Source: Microbacterium sp. K24
Lineage (GTDB): Bacteria; Actinomycetota; Actinomycetes; Actinomycetales; Microbacteriaceae
DNA length: 64,000 nucleotides
Assembly (NCBI RefSeq): GCF_004794465.1
Contig: NZ_SSDJ01000107.1
Location: forward strand, 42,172-106,171
Reading direction: 5' to 3'
Shown: positions 8,032-16,769 of the stretch, piece after piece
How positions within the stretch are numbered: position 1 is the stretch's first letter
How the letters are laid out: every line of letters begins with the position of its first letter
The notes under the pieces: generated by a model
Told to the model about the DNA's origin: nothing
Database searches by the model: none
Seen by the model: the letters and a program-made list of their open reading frames with translations, nothing else
Translations under genes and position numbers: made by a program

Positions 8032-9204
8032 TCATCCCGGGGGTTCGCTCGGCACGGTCTCCTCGAGCGGTTCGCCGTCGTCTCCGCCCAGCGTGACCTT
8101 GTCGCCCGGGTTCGGGAACGAGACGGTCTGGGCGATGGTGAGATACGGCGTTCGGCTCTCGGTGTTCTGGATCCGCAGGTTCCAGGTCGTCGGCACCCCG
8201 TCGACGGTTCCCTCGACGTCGGTCGACACGCCCCGACCCGCGGCGTCGATGTCGGCGCTGCACACCGTCCTGCCATCGATGCCGTCGACGATCATGCAGT
8301 ACTCCACCGTCGAGTCGCCCGCCGAGAAGCGGGTGCCCAGCCAGACGGGCTCGCTCTGGAACTCCCCGACGATCAACAGGCCGGCATTGAACCCCTGAGA
8401 GACGAGTTCCGTCGCTCGATCGCGCTCCGCGCCGCGGAACTGACTGATCATCGCCAGATCGGGCGACCACCGCTGGATCGAGACCATCGGCTCACCGGTG
8501 GTCGAGAGCATCAGGTAGGCGTTCACGCTCGCCCCCGGAGCCACCCCCGACTCGGCATCGCTCCCCGCATTCGGCGGCACCATCACCGAGGCCGACAGCC
8601 CGAACGGAACGATGTCGGCCTCCTGGCACGCCTCGGACGACGCCTGCGCGATGTCGATCACCACGCAGGTCTGGGCGCCGCCGTCCTTCGTCGCGTACCA
8701 GACCAGGGCGTCCTCGTCCTGACCGACCGCACGCAGGGTGCCCGCGTCGTACTCGCCCTCCCGGTAGAGCTCGGCACGGCGCTCCTGCTGATCCGCCGTC
8801 AGGACGACGGTGCCGGGGCGCTGGCCGAAGAGCGCCCACCCGGCGCCCACCCCGATCGCCAGCAGCAGAGCGGATGCCGCCGCGACCACCCACCATCGAC
8901 GGAGCAGTCCCGACGCCGTCCCTGTGACCTGCGGCTCCGCATCCGGTGGCTCGGGGTCCTCCGTCTCTGAGCCGGGCCCGGAGACATCGGCCTGGGCGCT
9001 GCGCCGGCTGTCGAAGTCGAACGGCACGGCGTCGACCAGCCCGATCTCCGCCGCCGGAGCCTCGGACGGCGCGATCGTCTGCTCCTGCCGCGCGCGTTCG
9101 AGGTCGCGCAGCCTCCTCGCGTCGGCATCCGTCAGTCCGCCGTCGCGTCCGTACGCCTTCTGCTGCAGCGCGCGCAGTTCCTCGGGATCAGTCTCCGCCG
9201 GCAC
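8032..9204 (-). CDS. Single-pass membrane protein of unknown function, paralogue A
   Basis: About 390 aa, no recognised family. Order of parts: a short N-terminal helix-like motif EELRALQQKAYGRDGGLTDADARRLRDLE, a Pro/Glu-rich cytoplasmic stretch, one membrane segment near residues 108-128 (WWVVAAASALLLAIGVGAGWAL), then a mainly extracellular domain with several cysteines. The same layout and the AYGRDG-L motif occur in the adjacent upstream gene, so the two are tandem paralogues. I take the GTG at 9204, which has a GAGG upstream; a GTG at 9213 is also possible. It overlaps the upstream gene by about 17 bp. It is last in the tsaD transcription unit. Confidence 0.7.
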   Translation of the reverse strand: MPAETDPEELRALQQKAYGRDGGLTDADARRLRDLERARQEQTIAPSEAPAAEIGLVDAVPFDFDSRRSAQADVSGPGSETEDPEPPDAEPQVTGTASGLLRRWWVVAAASALLLAIGVGAGWALFGQRPGTVVLTADQQERRAELYREGEYDAGTLRAVGQDEDALVWYATKDGGAQTCVVIDIAQASSEACQEADIVPFGLSASVMVPPNAGSDAESGVAPGASVNAYLMLSTTGEPMVSIQRWSPDLAMISQFRGAERDRATELVSQGFNAGLLIVGEFQSEPVWLGTRFSAGDSTVEYCMIVDGIDGRTVCSADIDAAGRGVSTDVEGTVDGVPTTWNLRIQNTESRTPYLTIAQTVSFPNPGDKVTLGGDDGEPLEETVPSEPPG

Positions 9205-10300
9205 CGGTCTCACCTCGCTCGCGGGTGATCACGAGGTACGTCGGCCCCGTGTTGGGCGACATCTCGAAGGTCGTCGCTTGCCCGCTCAACGGATCGACGA
9301 CGTTGAGCACGAGCCCCGATTCCTGGTCCATCATCGTCTGCGCATCGACGCAGACCCGGGGCGACGATTCGCTCGCGCCGTCGTAGATCAGACACTGCGC
9401 CTGCGAGTCGATCACCGTGGCGGTCCAGACGGGCACGTCCCCGTCGTAGCCGGCCACCCAGATCGAGTTCGGATCGTAGCCGTCTTGGGCGAGCTGTGCG
9501 GCGATCCTCGTCTCCTCGTCGCTGGCGTAGGTGATGCCGGACGAGCCGGGCGACTGATCCCAGGAGTCCATCCGCACGACGGGTTCGCCCGACGGCGCGA
9601 AGAAGAGCGAGGCCATGACCTCGCGTCGCACCGACTCGCTGATCTCCACGATGAGCTGGCCGAAGATCCCTTCGTCGTCGACGATCTCGGTCGGCTGACA
9701 GCTGGGCCGGGTCCGTTCGCCGTTGCTCAGGATGATGCAGGTCTTCTCCCGCTCGTCCTGCGTGGCCATCCAGACGACGATGCCGTCCTCGGCCGCGACG
9801 GCCCGGACCGATCCGGAGTCGTACACGCCTTCAGCGAGCAGGGCGGTCTGCCATTCCTGCTGCTCCGGGGAGAGCGCGACGGACGGCGGGATCACCCGAC
9901 CGAACGCGAGCCAGCCGATGCCTACGCCCACGGCGAGCACCGCGACGGCAGCAAGCGCGAGGGGGCGCCAGAACGCACGGATCGACGGCAGAGCGGATGC
10001 CGAGGGAAGCGCCTCCTCCGCCCCTTCAGCGGATTCGGCGGGTGCGGACCCGGAGGCGCCCGCCGTTGCGGTCCCCTCGGGCGCAGCGGCCCCCAGGCCA
10101 CGAGTCCCGACCGACGAGGTCGGGACGGGCTCAGGCGCCGAGGCCTCGCGCCGGTCAGCGGGCACCGTCTCGCGATGCGCAGCCGCGCCTGCCTGGAGCT
10201 CGGCCAGACGGTCGGCCTCTCCCGGCGACAGCTCGCCGTCGCGCCCGTAGGCCCGCACCTGTAGTGCGCGCATCTCCGCGAGCTCGTCGGCGCCCAGCAT
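9188..10300 (-). CDS. Single-pass membrane protein of unknown function, paralogue B
   Basis: 370 aa. It shares with its downstream neighbour the N-terminal motif EMRALQVRAYGRDGELSPGEADRLAELQ, a low-complexity Ala/Pro/Ser stretch, one membrane segment (about residues 110-130, PLALAAVAVLAVGVGIGWLAFG) and an outer domain with paired-looking Cys residues (TCIIL..RPSCQP; QCLIYD..RVCVD). The open frame extends upstream to 10405, but the ATG at 10300, 5 bp after the preceding stop, puts the shared motif at the N-terminus and is preferred. Function unknown; the conserved outer domain suggests a cell-envelope role, which is inference. Confidence 0.72.
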   Translation of the reverse strand: MLGADELAEMRALQVRAYGRDGELSPGEADRLAELQAGAAAHRETVPADRREASAPEPVPTSSVGTRGLGAAAPEGTATAGASGSAPAESAEGAEEALPSASALPSIRAFWRPLALAAVAVLAVGVGIGWLAFGRVIPPSVALSPEQQEWQTALLAEGVYDSGSVRAVAAEDGIVVWMATQDEREKTCIILSNGERTRPSCQPTEIVDDEGIFGQLIVEISESVRREVMASLFFAPSGEPVVRMDSWDQSPGSSGITYASDEETRIAAQLAQDGYDPNSIWVAGYDGDVPVWTATVIDSQAQCLIYDGASESSPRVCVDAQTMMDQESGLVLNVVDPLSGQATTFEMSPNTGPTYLVITRERGETGAGGD

Positions 10301-10304
10301 CCGA

Positions 10305-10793
10305 CTATCCGAGCCGCTCGAACTGCATGCCGGCCCACACGAGCCAGCCCAGGCTGTAGACGGTCGCGCACAGACCGAGGACGAGCGCCCAGCGCGCGAT
10401 GGCACGGCTCTCGACCGGGCGCCGCAGCGACATGATCGCGGCGATCACCGAGACGACAGCGACCGGAATGCCCCAGCCGACGAAGAACGAGGCGCCGAGT
10501 GCGACGATGGCGGCGAGGAGGGCCCAGGGCGCCAGACGGGTGTCGTCGATCGCGGCGGTGGCCGTCGTCGGCTCCCACTCGGTGTCGTCGACCGCGTCGA
10601 TGTCGGGCCCGCTCACGACCACGGGCTCGATGCCGACCGGGCCGGTGGGGAGCTTCGTGTAGCCGTCTCGGCGAGCACCGGGGATCCTCGTCGCTCCCAC
10701 CGGTCGCTCGACCTCGCTGCTGGGCCCCTCGATGCTCGTGTGCGGGGCAGGGACCGACCCGTCGGCCTCGGGCGTGCGCGGAACGTCGGTCAT
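10305..10793 (-). CDS. Small membrane protein, DUF4190-like
   Basis: 162 aa. The first 90 residues are polar and acidic; the C-terminal 70 hold two hydrophobic segments ([21 protein letters not shown] and [21 protein letters not shown]) around a short basic loop [14 protein letters not shown], the pattern of DUF4190-type proteins. The ATG at 10793 overlaps the tsaD stop by 4 bp (ATGA), which fixes the start although the frame is open further upstream. No function can be given. Confidence 0.7.
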   Translation of the reverse strand: MTDVPRTPEADGSVPAPHTSIEGPSSEVERPVGATRIPGARRDGYTKLPTGPVGIEPVVVSGPDIDAVDDTEWEPTTATAAIDDTRLAPWALLAAIVALGASFFVGWGIPVAVVSVIAAIMSLRRPVESRAIARWALVLGLCATVYSLGWLVWAGMQFERLG

Positions 10794-11866
10794 GCCGGCA
10801 CCGCTTCGGCGATCTGGATCTCGGTGACGGGGAGGGTCGAGTCCGCGCCGAACGCGAGGGTCGAAGGACGCCGCCCCGAGGCGATCAGCTCGGCGGCCAG
10901 CGCAGCGATCATCGCGCCGTTGTCGGTGCACAGAGAGAGAGGCGGGATGCGCACGGTCACGCCCGCCGCTCCGGCGCGCTCGAGCGCGACGTCGCGCAGA
11001 CGCCGGTTGGCGATCACCCCGCCGCCGAGCAGCAGCCGCGGAACACCGAGGTCCGCGCACGCCGCGAGGGCCTTGGTCACCAGCACGTCGACGACGGCTT
11101 CACGGAAGCTCGCCGCGACATCCGCGACCGGCAGCTGCGCGTCGGCCGGGTTCTCGGCCTCGAAGCGCTCGACCCAGCGCGCGACCGCGGTCTTCAGCCC
11201 GGAGAAGGAGAAGTCGTAGCGGTGCTTCGCAAGATCAGAGGCACGGGAGAGCCCGCGCGGGAACCGGATGGCCTCGGGATCGCCGGCGATCGCCGCCCGG
11301 TCGATCTCGGGACCCCCGGGGTACGGCAGCGAGAGGAGACGGGCGACCTTGTCGAAGGCCTCACCGGCCGCATCGTCCATGGTCTCGCCGAGCAGCTCGA
11401 CATCGGTGGTGAGGTCGCGCACGTGCAGCAGGGAGGTGTGCCCGCCGGAGACCAGCAGCGCGATGGTCGGATACTCGAGCGGCTCGGCATCCGGGGTGAG
11501 GATGTCGGCGGCGATGTGCCCGACGAGATGGTTCACGGCATACAGCGGCTTGTCGAGCGAGACCGCGAGTCCCTTCGCCGCGCCGACGCCGACCATGAGC
11601 GCACCGGCGAGCCCCGGGCCGCTGGTCACCGCGACGGCATCGAGGTCGTCGAGGCCGACGCCGGCTTCGGCGAGCGCCGCATCGATCGACGGCTGCAGTG
11701 CCTCGAGGTGCGCACGAGCGGCGACCTCCGGCACGACGCCGCCGAAGCGGGCATGCTCGTCCATGCTCGAGGCGATGGTGTTCGAGAGCAGGGTGCGTCC
11801 GCGCACGATGCCGATGCCGGTCTCGTCGCAGCTCGTCTCGATGCCGAGCACCAGGGGCTCACTCAT
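10790..11866 (-). CDS. tsaD: tRNA N6-threonylcarbamoyladenosine transferase TsaD
   Basis: Catalytic subunit of the t6A37 tRNA modification complex, 358 aa, which moves the threonylcarbamoyl group from the AMP adduct to A37 of ANN-decoding tRNAs. The N-terminus [14 protein letters not shown] and the metal-binding HLVGHIAAD (about residues 113-121) are diagnostic of the Kae1/Qri7/TsaD family, as are VSGGHTSLL and [10 protein letters not shown]. It is translationally coupled to rimI upstream (4-bp overlap) and to a small membrane protein downstream. Confidence 0.96.
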   Translation of the reverse strand: MSEPLVLGIETSCDETGIGIVRGRTLLSNTIASSMDEHARFGGVVPEVAARAHLEALQPSIDAALAEAGVGLDDLDAVAVTSGPGLAGALMVGVGAAKGLAVSLDKPLYAVNHLVGHIAADILTPDAEPLEYPTIALLVSGGHTSLLHVRDLTTDVELLGETMDDAAGEAFDKVARLLSLPYPGGPEIDRAAIAGDPEAIRFPRGLSRASDLAKHRYDFSFSGLKTAVARWVERFEAENPADAQLPVADVAASFREAVVDVLVTKALAACADLGVPRLLLGGGVIANRRLRDVALERAGAAGVTVRIPPLSLCTDNGAMIAALAAELIASGRRPSTLAFGADSTLPVTEIQIAEAVPA

Positions 11867-12351
11867 GCGTTCGCCTCCTCCGGCTCATCGGCGGACCGGG
11901 GCTGCCGACGCAGATCGCTCCGCATCACGATCGCGTCCACGTCGTCCGGCTGATAGTAGCGAGGCCGCCTGCCGATCTCCTCGAAGCCCTCGGCGAGGTA
12001 GAGCCCCGCCGCCGTCGGATTGTCGGCTCTGACCTCGAGGAAGATCTCGCGCGCGCCGCGCTCCCGTGCGGCTGCGAGGAGCGCCCGCAGCAGCGCTCGC
12101 CCCCTCCCCTGTCCGCGGTGCTCGGCGAGGAGGGCGATGGTCTGGATGTCGGCATCCGGGCTCCCCTGCAGCGCCCGCACGCCCCCGTACCCGATCACGA
12201 CGCCGTCGTGCTCGTCGACGAGGTACTGTCCGTGCGGGCTGGCGAGCTCGTCCGCCATGGTCTCGGCGCTCCACGCATCGGTCGGGAAGGATCGGTTCTC
12301 GATCAGCATGATGGCGTCGAGATCGGCGGCGGTGGCGGGGCGGAGGGTCAC
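11863..12351 (-). CDS. rimI: Ribosomal-protein-alanine N-acetyltransferase RimI-like
   Basis: GNAT acetyltransferase of 162 aa. The acetyl-CoA-binding motif A appears as [18 protein letters not shown] (about residues 75-92), preceded by the strand [11 protein letters not shown] and followed by [32 protein letters not shown]. RimI acetylates the N-terminal Ala of ribosomal protein S18 in E. coli; actinobacterial relatives have broader or unknown targets. GTG start overlapping the tsaB stop; the order tsaB-rimI-tsaD is conserved in actinobacteria and supports the name. Confidence 0.9.
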   Translation of the reverse strand: MTLRPATAADLDAIMLIENRSFPTDAWSAETMADELASPHGQYLVDEHDGVVIGYGGVRALQGSPDADIQTIALLAEHRGQGRGRALLRALLAAARERGAREIFLEVRADNPTAAGLYLAEGFEEIGRRPRYYQPDDVDAIVMRSDLRRQPRSADEPEEANA

Positions 12352-12965
12352 GATCCGACCTTCTTGGGCGCTCCGGGCAGCGTGACGTCGGGGTGACGCA
12401 TGTAGAGCGGCTCGTCGCCGGCAAGGGTGCGACCTGCGGCGAGAGCGCGGGCGCCGACCCGGGCCAGATCGACGGCGGAGAGCGCGGCGACATCGATCCG
12501 GCGGACGCCCGCCAGATGCGCGTCGGCATCCACGGCCTTCACCAGGACGGTGTCGGTCAGGATGTTCGGCACGCCGTCGGCATCCGCCCCGTCGAACACC
12601 GTGATCGCGACCTCGCGGCGGCGGGCGTCCGTGACGATCGCGAACGGACCGGTCTCGGTCTCGAGGGCGGTGCGGGCGGCCGCGAGATGACTGGGGACGG
12701 CGACGACCGGGATGCCGCGGCCGAGGGCGAACGCGCGCGCTGCGGCGATGCCGATGCGGAGACCGGTGAAGGGCCCTGGGCCCATTCCCGCGACGACGTG
12801 CGTGATGTCTCCGGGACCCGCCTCAGCCAGCACTTCGGCGAGCAGGACGCCGATGACCTCGGCATGGCCGAGAGGATCCGCGGTCGCCGCCTCGGCGCGT
12901 CGCGTCCCGTCGGAATCGATGAGCGCGACGGCGGTGCCCAGAGAGGTGTCGACGGCGAGGATCAC
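12348..12965 (-). CDS. tsaB: t6A biosynthesis protein TsaB
   Basis: Non-catalytic partner of TsaD, 205 aa. The N-terminus ILAVDTSLGTAVALID and the motif VAGMGPGPFTGLRIGIAAARAFA (about residues 60-82) identify the ASKHA-fold TsaB family. The GTG start overlaps the stop of the 7TM protein gene by 4 bp, so its expression is tied to an inserted signalling gene rather than directly to tsaE. Confidence 0.94.
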   Translation of the reverse strand: MILAVDTSLGTAVALIDSDGTRRAEAATADPLGHAEVIGVLLAEVLAEAGPGDITHVVAGMGPGPFTGLRIGIAAARAFALGRGIPVVAVPSHLAAARTALETETGPFAIVTDARRREVAITVFDGADADGVPNILTDTVLVKAVDADAHLAGVRRIDVAALSAVDLARVGARALAAGRTLAGDEPLYMRHPDVTLPGAPKKVGS

Positions 12966-14161
12966 TCCTCCAGGGTAGTCCGCGGCGAGGGGGATCTGCT
13001 CGACACCGCCTGGAGCTCGGATGCCGGTACGTCGAGTGCCGTCGCGCGGTTCCAGCGGTCGCCGCCGCCCTCCCGCGCCCGCACTGCGGCAGCGCCTGCG
13101 CCGGCGGCCAGGGCGTCGTAGTCGAAGCCGAGGACCGCCACCAGCGCCCAGCCGATGCTCGCGGAGGCGCGGATGCCGTGCACCGGCGCATCCCTCTCGA
13201 TGACCGAGACCCGGGTGAGGATGTCGCGGATGTGGGATTGGACGACCTCTTCGCTGCCGCGGATCAGCACGAGCGCCCGCGCGTCGTCGATCCGCACCGC
13301 GTCCGCCGCGGCGGGGAGCGCCTCCTGGATGTCCTCATGGAAGCGATCCGCGATCATGGCGAACGCGGAGCCGGTGGAGGCCTCGCGCAGATCGGCCGGA
13401 TCGTCCAGGCGCACATCGAGGATCGACCAGCTCTGCTCGTTCTGGGCCTGCGCCTTCTGCAGCCGGCGGCGGACGCCGGCGATCGCCGCCGCGGTATCGG
13501 CCGGAGCGACGCCGTCCGCGCGCACCATCAGCACGAGGGTGAAGGCGGCGCAGGTGCTGACGACGAGCGTGCCGACCGCGTTCATGCCCCGCAGGGCGCT
13601 GAGCTGGGCGGCCGTGTTCGCCGCGTCGGTGAGCAGCGCCGAGACGCCGCTGGCCAGCGCGACGAGGAACAGGCCGCACGATGCCAGCGCCAGCGGCATC
13701 GTGATGTCGCGCGCAGCGGGCCGGCCCCGCCACAGCTCGAACGCCACCAGGGCGGCGAAGACGCCGCACACCAGGAAGACGATGTGGAAGGCCAGCAGGT
13801 ACCACGGCGACCCCGCCGTCACCACCAGCACGGTCGGAGCGAAAGCCGCGAACACCGCCACCGGCCACCACGGGGTGCGGTGGCCGCGATGCATCCGCAG
13901 GCCGATCCACACCAGCGGCTCGAATGACAGCAGCACCCCGGACGCCGCACCGCGCAGCGCCTGTTCGTCCGTCTGCTGCCCGGCGAGCCACAGGTAGGCG
14001 CCGAGCACGCCGAGACCGAAGGCCGCGCCCCAGGTCACGGTCGCGCGGCTCGGCCGCGCCAGCGTCGCCAGCCCGAACACCAGGGCGGCGAGCACGGTCA
14101 CGACCGCGACCATGCTGGTCGTGACGTCGACCGCCACGGGGACGAGTGCCATCGCGCTCAC
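12962..14161 (-). CDS. Seven-segment membrane protein with degenerate GGDEF-like domain
   Basis: 399 aa. The first 215 residues contain about seven hydrophobic segments, with no recognised sensory family. The C-terminal part (about 220-385) resembles a diguanylate cyclase domain at its end (IRASASIGWALV...YDALAAGAGAAAVRAREGGGDRW, compare the usual SIG...A..AM..AK..G), but no GGDEF/GGEEF active-site loop is present; the corresponding region reads RALVLIRGSEEVV. It is therefore probably inactive as a cyclase. It overlaps both the histidine kinase gene and tsaB by 4 bp, so it is made with the kinase and may be a sensory or scaffold partner. That role is inference. Confidence 0.72.
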   Translation of the reverse strand: MSAMALVPVAVDVTTSMVAVVTVLAALVFGLATLARPSRATVTWGAAFGLGVLGAYLWLAGQQTDEQALRGAASGVLLSFEPLVWIGLRMHRGHRTPWWPVAVFAAFAPTVLVVTAGSPWYLLAFHIVFLVCGVFAALVAFELWRGRPAARDITMPLALASCGLFLVALASGVSALLTDAANTAAQLSALRGMNAVGTLVVSTCAAFTLVLMVRADGVAPADTAAAIAGVRRRLQKAQAQNEQSWSILDVRLDDPADLREASTGSAFAMIADRFHEDIQEALPAAADAVRIDDARALVLIRGSEEVVQSHIRDILTRVSVIERDAPVHGIRASASIGWALVAVLGFDYDALAAGAGAAAVRAREGGGDRWNRATALDVPASELQAVSSRSPSPRTTLEE

Positions 14162-15759
14162 GCCAGGACCTCCTTCACCCGCCGAGGCGGGAAACGCACG
14201 GTGACGGCCGTGCCCACACCGATACTGCTCTCGACGCGGATGCTTCCCTCGTGCGCTTCGACGATGGCTCGCGCGATCCCCATGCCGAGCCCGGTCCCGG
14301 CGACTCCGGCGAGCACCGCGCGATCCGTGCGGAAATACGGCTCGAACACGCGGGACAGCTCATCCGCGGCGATCCCTGTCCCGGTGTCGGTGACGACGAG
14401 CTCCGCCTGCCTGTCTCCGGTCCAGCCGAGACGCACCGCGATGCGTCCGCCGGCGGGCGTGTACTTCACGGCGTTGCTCAGGAGGTTGTCCACCACCTGG
14501 CGCAGCCGGAAGGCGTCGCCGTAGATCACGAGACGCTCGGCCCCTCTGATGTCCAGCTCCTGCCTGCTGCCGGAGATGAGCGGTGCGTAGGACGCCGCAG
14601 AGGCCTCGACGACCTCGCGCAGGTCGACGGGTTCGAAGGGCTCCTCCGGGGCCTTCCTCGTGGTCTCGAGCGAGCTCGCCACGAGATTCTCCATCCGCTC
14701 TCCCGCGTTGGCGATGACCTCGAGCTGCGTCGTGACCTGCGGGGGAAGGTCCTCCCGCTCGAGCAGCAGATCGACATGCCCGATGATGGCGGTCAGCGGA
14801 TTGCGCAGCTCGTGCGACACGACCGCTCCGAGGGCCCGCCGCTCCTCCGCCGCCTCCAGCAGCTCGGTCACGTCATCGATCACGACCAGCGCGATGTGCT
14901 GTCCTTCCTTCGCGCTCGCGATCGTCCGCGTGCTCACATGCAGTGCATGCCAGTTCCCCGCGCCGTCGAACAGCCAGACACGTTCGTCCTGCAGCTGCTC
15001 GCCGCCGGTGGCGCGCGCGAGGATCGTGCGGGATGGCGGCACCGCTGCGCCGCGTCGTCGGTCGTACTCGACCGCCGTCGACGGCAGCGCCTCTCCGTAG
15101 CGGTCTCGGCCGTACAGGGCGCGATACGCGTCGTTCATCTGCAGGATGCGTCCGTCGCCGTCGACGACGATCAGGGCGACACCGAGGGCGTCGATCACCT
15201 GGGTCACGCGGCGCTGGTTGGTCTCCGCACGCTCGGCCGCCCGGTTCACCTGCTCCGACCGCCGCTCGAGCAGTCGGCGTGCGGCTCGAGAGCGCTGCGC
15301 GCCGATCCGCACGGTCACTCCGAGGAAGCTCAGAGTGATGACGACGGTCAACACGCGCAGCAGCACGTCGGCGGGCTCCCCGTCCTGCGCGGCGAAGACC
15401 ACCAGGCATGCGGCGCTGAAGGCGACGCCGCCCAGCACCCATGGCATCGTGAAATAGGTCGCCAGCCAGGTGACGGGGAAGACCCACAGGAGCCCGAGTC
15501 GGATGTCGGGCGCGTTCGTGGTGAGGCCGACGGCGAGCACGTCGAGCAGCGGCAGCACCACGACGGCGCGCCGCGGCAGGCGGTGCCAGGGGACGGCGAA
15601 GGTCACCAGCGTCGTGATCACGACGAGAGCGAGGCCGGCGATGACGAGGGGCAGTCCCAGCGTCGTCGGCTTGAACGCCGTGATCATCACGGCGATCGCG
15701 ACGATGCTGCCTGTGAACACTAGCTGCCATCGCCAGATCGACACGGTGCGGATCATCAT
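14158..15759 (-). CDS. PAS-containing membrane sensor histidine kinase
   Basis: 533 aa. Five or six membrane segments in the first 160 residues, a coiled-coil-like linker (RRLLERRSEQVNRAAERAETN), a PAS domain at about 195-305 (LIVVDGDGRILQMNDAYRALYG), a HisKA dimerisation helix with phosphoacceptor His316 in VVSHELRNPLTAI, and a HATPase_c domain with N-box LLSNAVKYTP, G1 VTDTGTGIA and G2 GTGLGMGIAR. It is preceded by a GGAGGGCGGGCG ribosome-binding region. The partner is almost certainly the response regulator encoded at 15963-16769, 203 bp upstream. The signal is unknown. Confidence 0.93.
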   Translation of the reverse strand: MMIRTVSIWRWQLVFTGSIVAIAVMITAFKPTTLGLPLVIAGLALVVITTLVTFAVPWHRLPRRAVVVLPLLDVLAVGLTTNAPDIRLGLLWVFPVTWLATYFTMPWVLGGVAFSAACLVVFAAQDGEPADVLLRVLTVVITLSFLGVTVRIGAQRSRAARRLLERRSEQVNRAAERAETNQRRVTQVIDALGVALIVVDGDGRILQMNDAYRALYGRDRYGEALPSTAVEYDRRRGAAVPPSRTILARATGGEQLQDERVWLFDGAGNWHALHVSTRTIASAKEGQHIALVVIDDVTELLEAAEERRALGAVVSHELRNPLTAIIGHVDLLLEREDLPPQVTTQLEVIANAGERMENLVASSLETTRKAPEEPFEPVDLREVVEASAASYAPLISGSRQELDIRGAERLVIYGDAFRLRQVVDNLLSNAVKYTPAGGRIAVRLGWTGDRQAELVVTDTGTGIAADELSRVFEPYFRTDRAVLAGVAGTGLGMGIARAIVEAHEGSIRVESSIGVGTAVTVRFPPRRVKEVLA

Positions 15760-15794
15760 CGCCCGCCCTCCGGTCGATCCTCAGCTTTGACGCA

Positions 15795-15819
15795 AGATTA
15801 CTCAAAGATCGGGTCTTTG
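15795..15819 (-). promoter_or_regulatory. Histidine kinase promoter with overlapping palindrome
   Basis: The minus-strand -10 box TAATCT (15795-15800) lies about 35 nt before the kinase start. Directly upstream is the inverted repeat CAAAGA-N5-TCTTTG (15803-15819), which would cover the spacer and -35 region. It is a candidate operator, perhaps for the neighbouring response regulator. No clear -35 hexamer is visible. Confidence 0.45.
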
Positions 15820-15870
15820 CGCTCTTCAGGCGACCCCCGGGCCCTAACATCCTGAGTGGGGGCTGACTCT

Positions 15871-15920
15871 GCGACTGGGGATTCGCAGGCGCTGGGCCAC
15901 GCGAGTGGGGATTCGCAGGC
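15871..15920. repeat. Two 20-nt direct repeats, 30-nt period
   Basis: GCGACTGGGGATTCGCAGGC (15871-15890) and GCGAGTGGGGATTCGCAGGC (15901-15920) differ at one base. CTGGGGA recurs in the following terminator stem-loop. They lie between response regulator and kinase genes, upstream of the kinase promoter. Possible protein-binding sites; nothing else supports a function. Confidence 0.55.
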
Positions 15921-15923
15921 ACG

Positions 15924-15951
15924 GAGGCCGCGGCTGGGGAGCCGCGGCCTC
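15924..15951 (-). terminator. 12-bp perfect hairpin after the response regulator
   Basis: GAGGCCGCGGCT and its complement around a GGGG loop (CCCC on the transcribed minus strand), beginning 12 bp past the response-regulator stop. It separates the acpS-alr-tsaE-regulator transcript from the kinase gene. Confidence 0.7.
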
Positions 15952-15962
15952 ACCAGCACTCC

Positions 15963-16769
15963 CTATCCGGCCGCGCCGTCCGCGGGGGTCAGGCGGTAGC
16001 CGACGCCACGCACCGTCTCGATGTAGCGCGGTTTCGCCGAACTGTCGCCGAGCTTGCGCCGCAGATTCGCGATGTGGGTCTCGATGGCACGTTTGTCGGG
16101 CTCGCTGACATGCCCGGCGCTGCCAGGAGGAACGCCGCGGAGCCCGAGCGCGAGCTCGGACTTGCTGCAGACTCTCCGCTGTGACGCGAGGAGCGTCGCC
16201 AGGAGCTCGAACTCCGTCGGCGTGAGATCGACGCGCTGCTGCCCGACGAGGACCACCCGGGTGTCGAGGTCGAGACTGAGGTCGAGGTGCACGCGACCGC
16301 GCCAGGTCGCCACCGTCGTATCAGCGCTTGCTCCCGGCGGCGCGTCGAGAACGACCCGTGGTGCCGCCGCGGCCCGCGGATCCTCGGTGCGCGGACGGCG
16401 GAGGAGCGCCTCGATCCTGGCGCGGAGCTCCCGCGGCCGGAACGGCTTGACGAGATACTCGTCCGCTCCGGAGGTGAGCCCGAGCACGACATCCGACTCG
16501 TCTGCGAGGGCCGACAGCATGATGATGAAGGTCGAGCTGACCCGGCGGATGCGACGGGCGACCTCGAAGCCGTCGATCCCCGGGAGGTTGATGTCGAGCG
16601 TCGTGATGACCGGGCCATGCTCCTCGATCGCGGCGAGGCCGTCGAGACCGGATCCGGCGAGAACGGTCCGGAAGCCGGCAGCACGGAATACCTCGTCGAG
16701 GAGCGACCGCACATCGGCGTCGTCCTCGATGATCACGGCCACGAGCGCGCCGGCGGTTCTCTCGCTCAC
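15963..16769 (-). CDS. OmpR/PhoB-type response regulator
   Basis: 268 aa. The receiver domain (about 10-125) has the acidic pocket E15/D16/D17, phosphoacceptor Asp59 in TTLDINLPGIDG and the conserved Lys108 in LVKPF. A 45-residue linker leads to a winged-helix DNA-binding domain (about 170-262) with LTPTEFELLATLL and IETVRGVGYRL. The gene overlaps tsaE upstream by 4 bp and is thus made with cell-wall and t6A genes. The cognate kinase is encoded just downstream behind its own promoter. Confidence 0.94.
   Translation of the reverse strand: MSERTAGALVAVIIEDDADVRSLLDEVFRAAGFRTVLAGSGLDGLAAIEEHGPVITTLDINLPGIDGFEVARRIRRVSSTFIIMLSALADESDVVLGLTSGADEYLVKPFRPRELRARIEALLRRPRTEDPRAAAAPRVVLDAPPGASADTTVATWRGRVHLDLSLDLDTRVVLVGQQRVDLTPTEFELLATLLASQRRVCSKSELALGLRGVPPGSAGHVSEPDKRAIETHIANLRRKLGDSSAKPRYIETVRGVGYRLTPADGAAG

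Noticed and set aside
15871..15920. Two spaced near-identical repeats as a possible CRISPR remnant
   Set aside because: Only two units, 10-nt spacing between them, no cas genes; much shorter spacer than any array.
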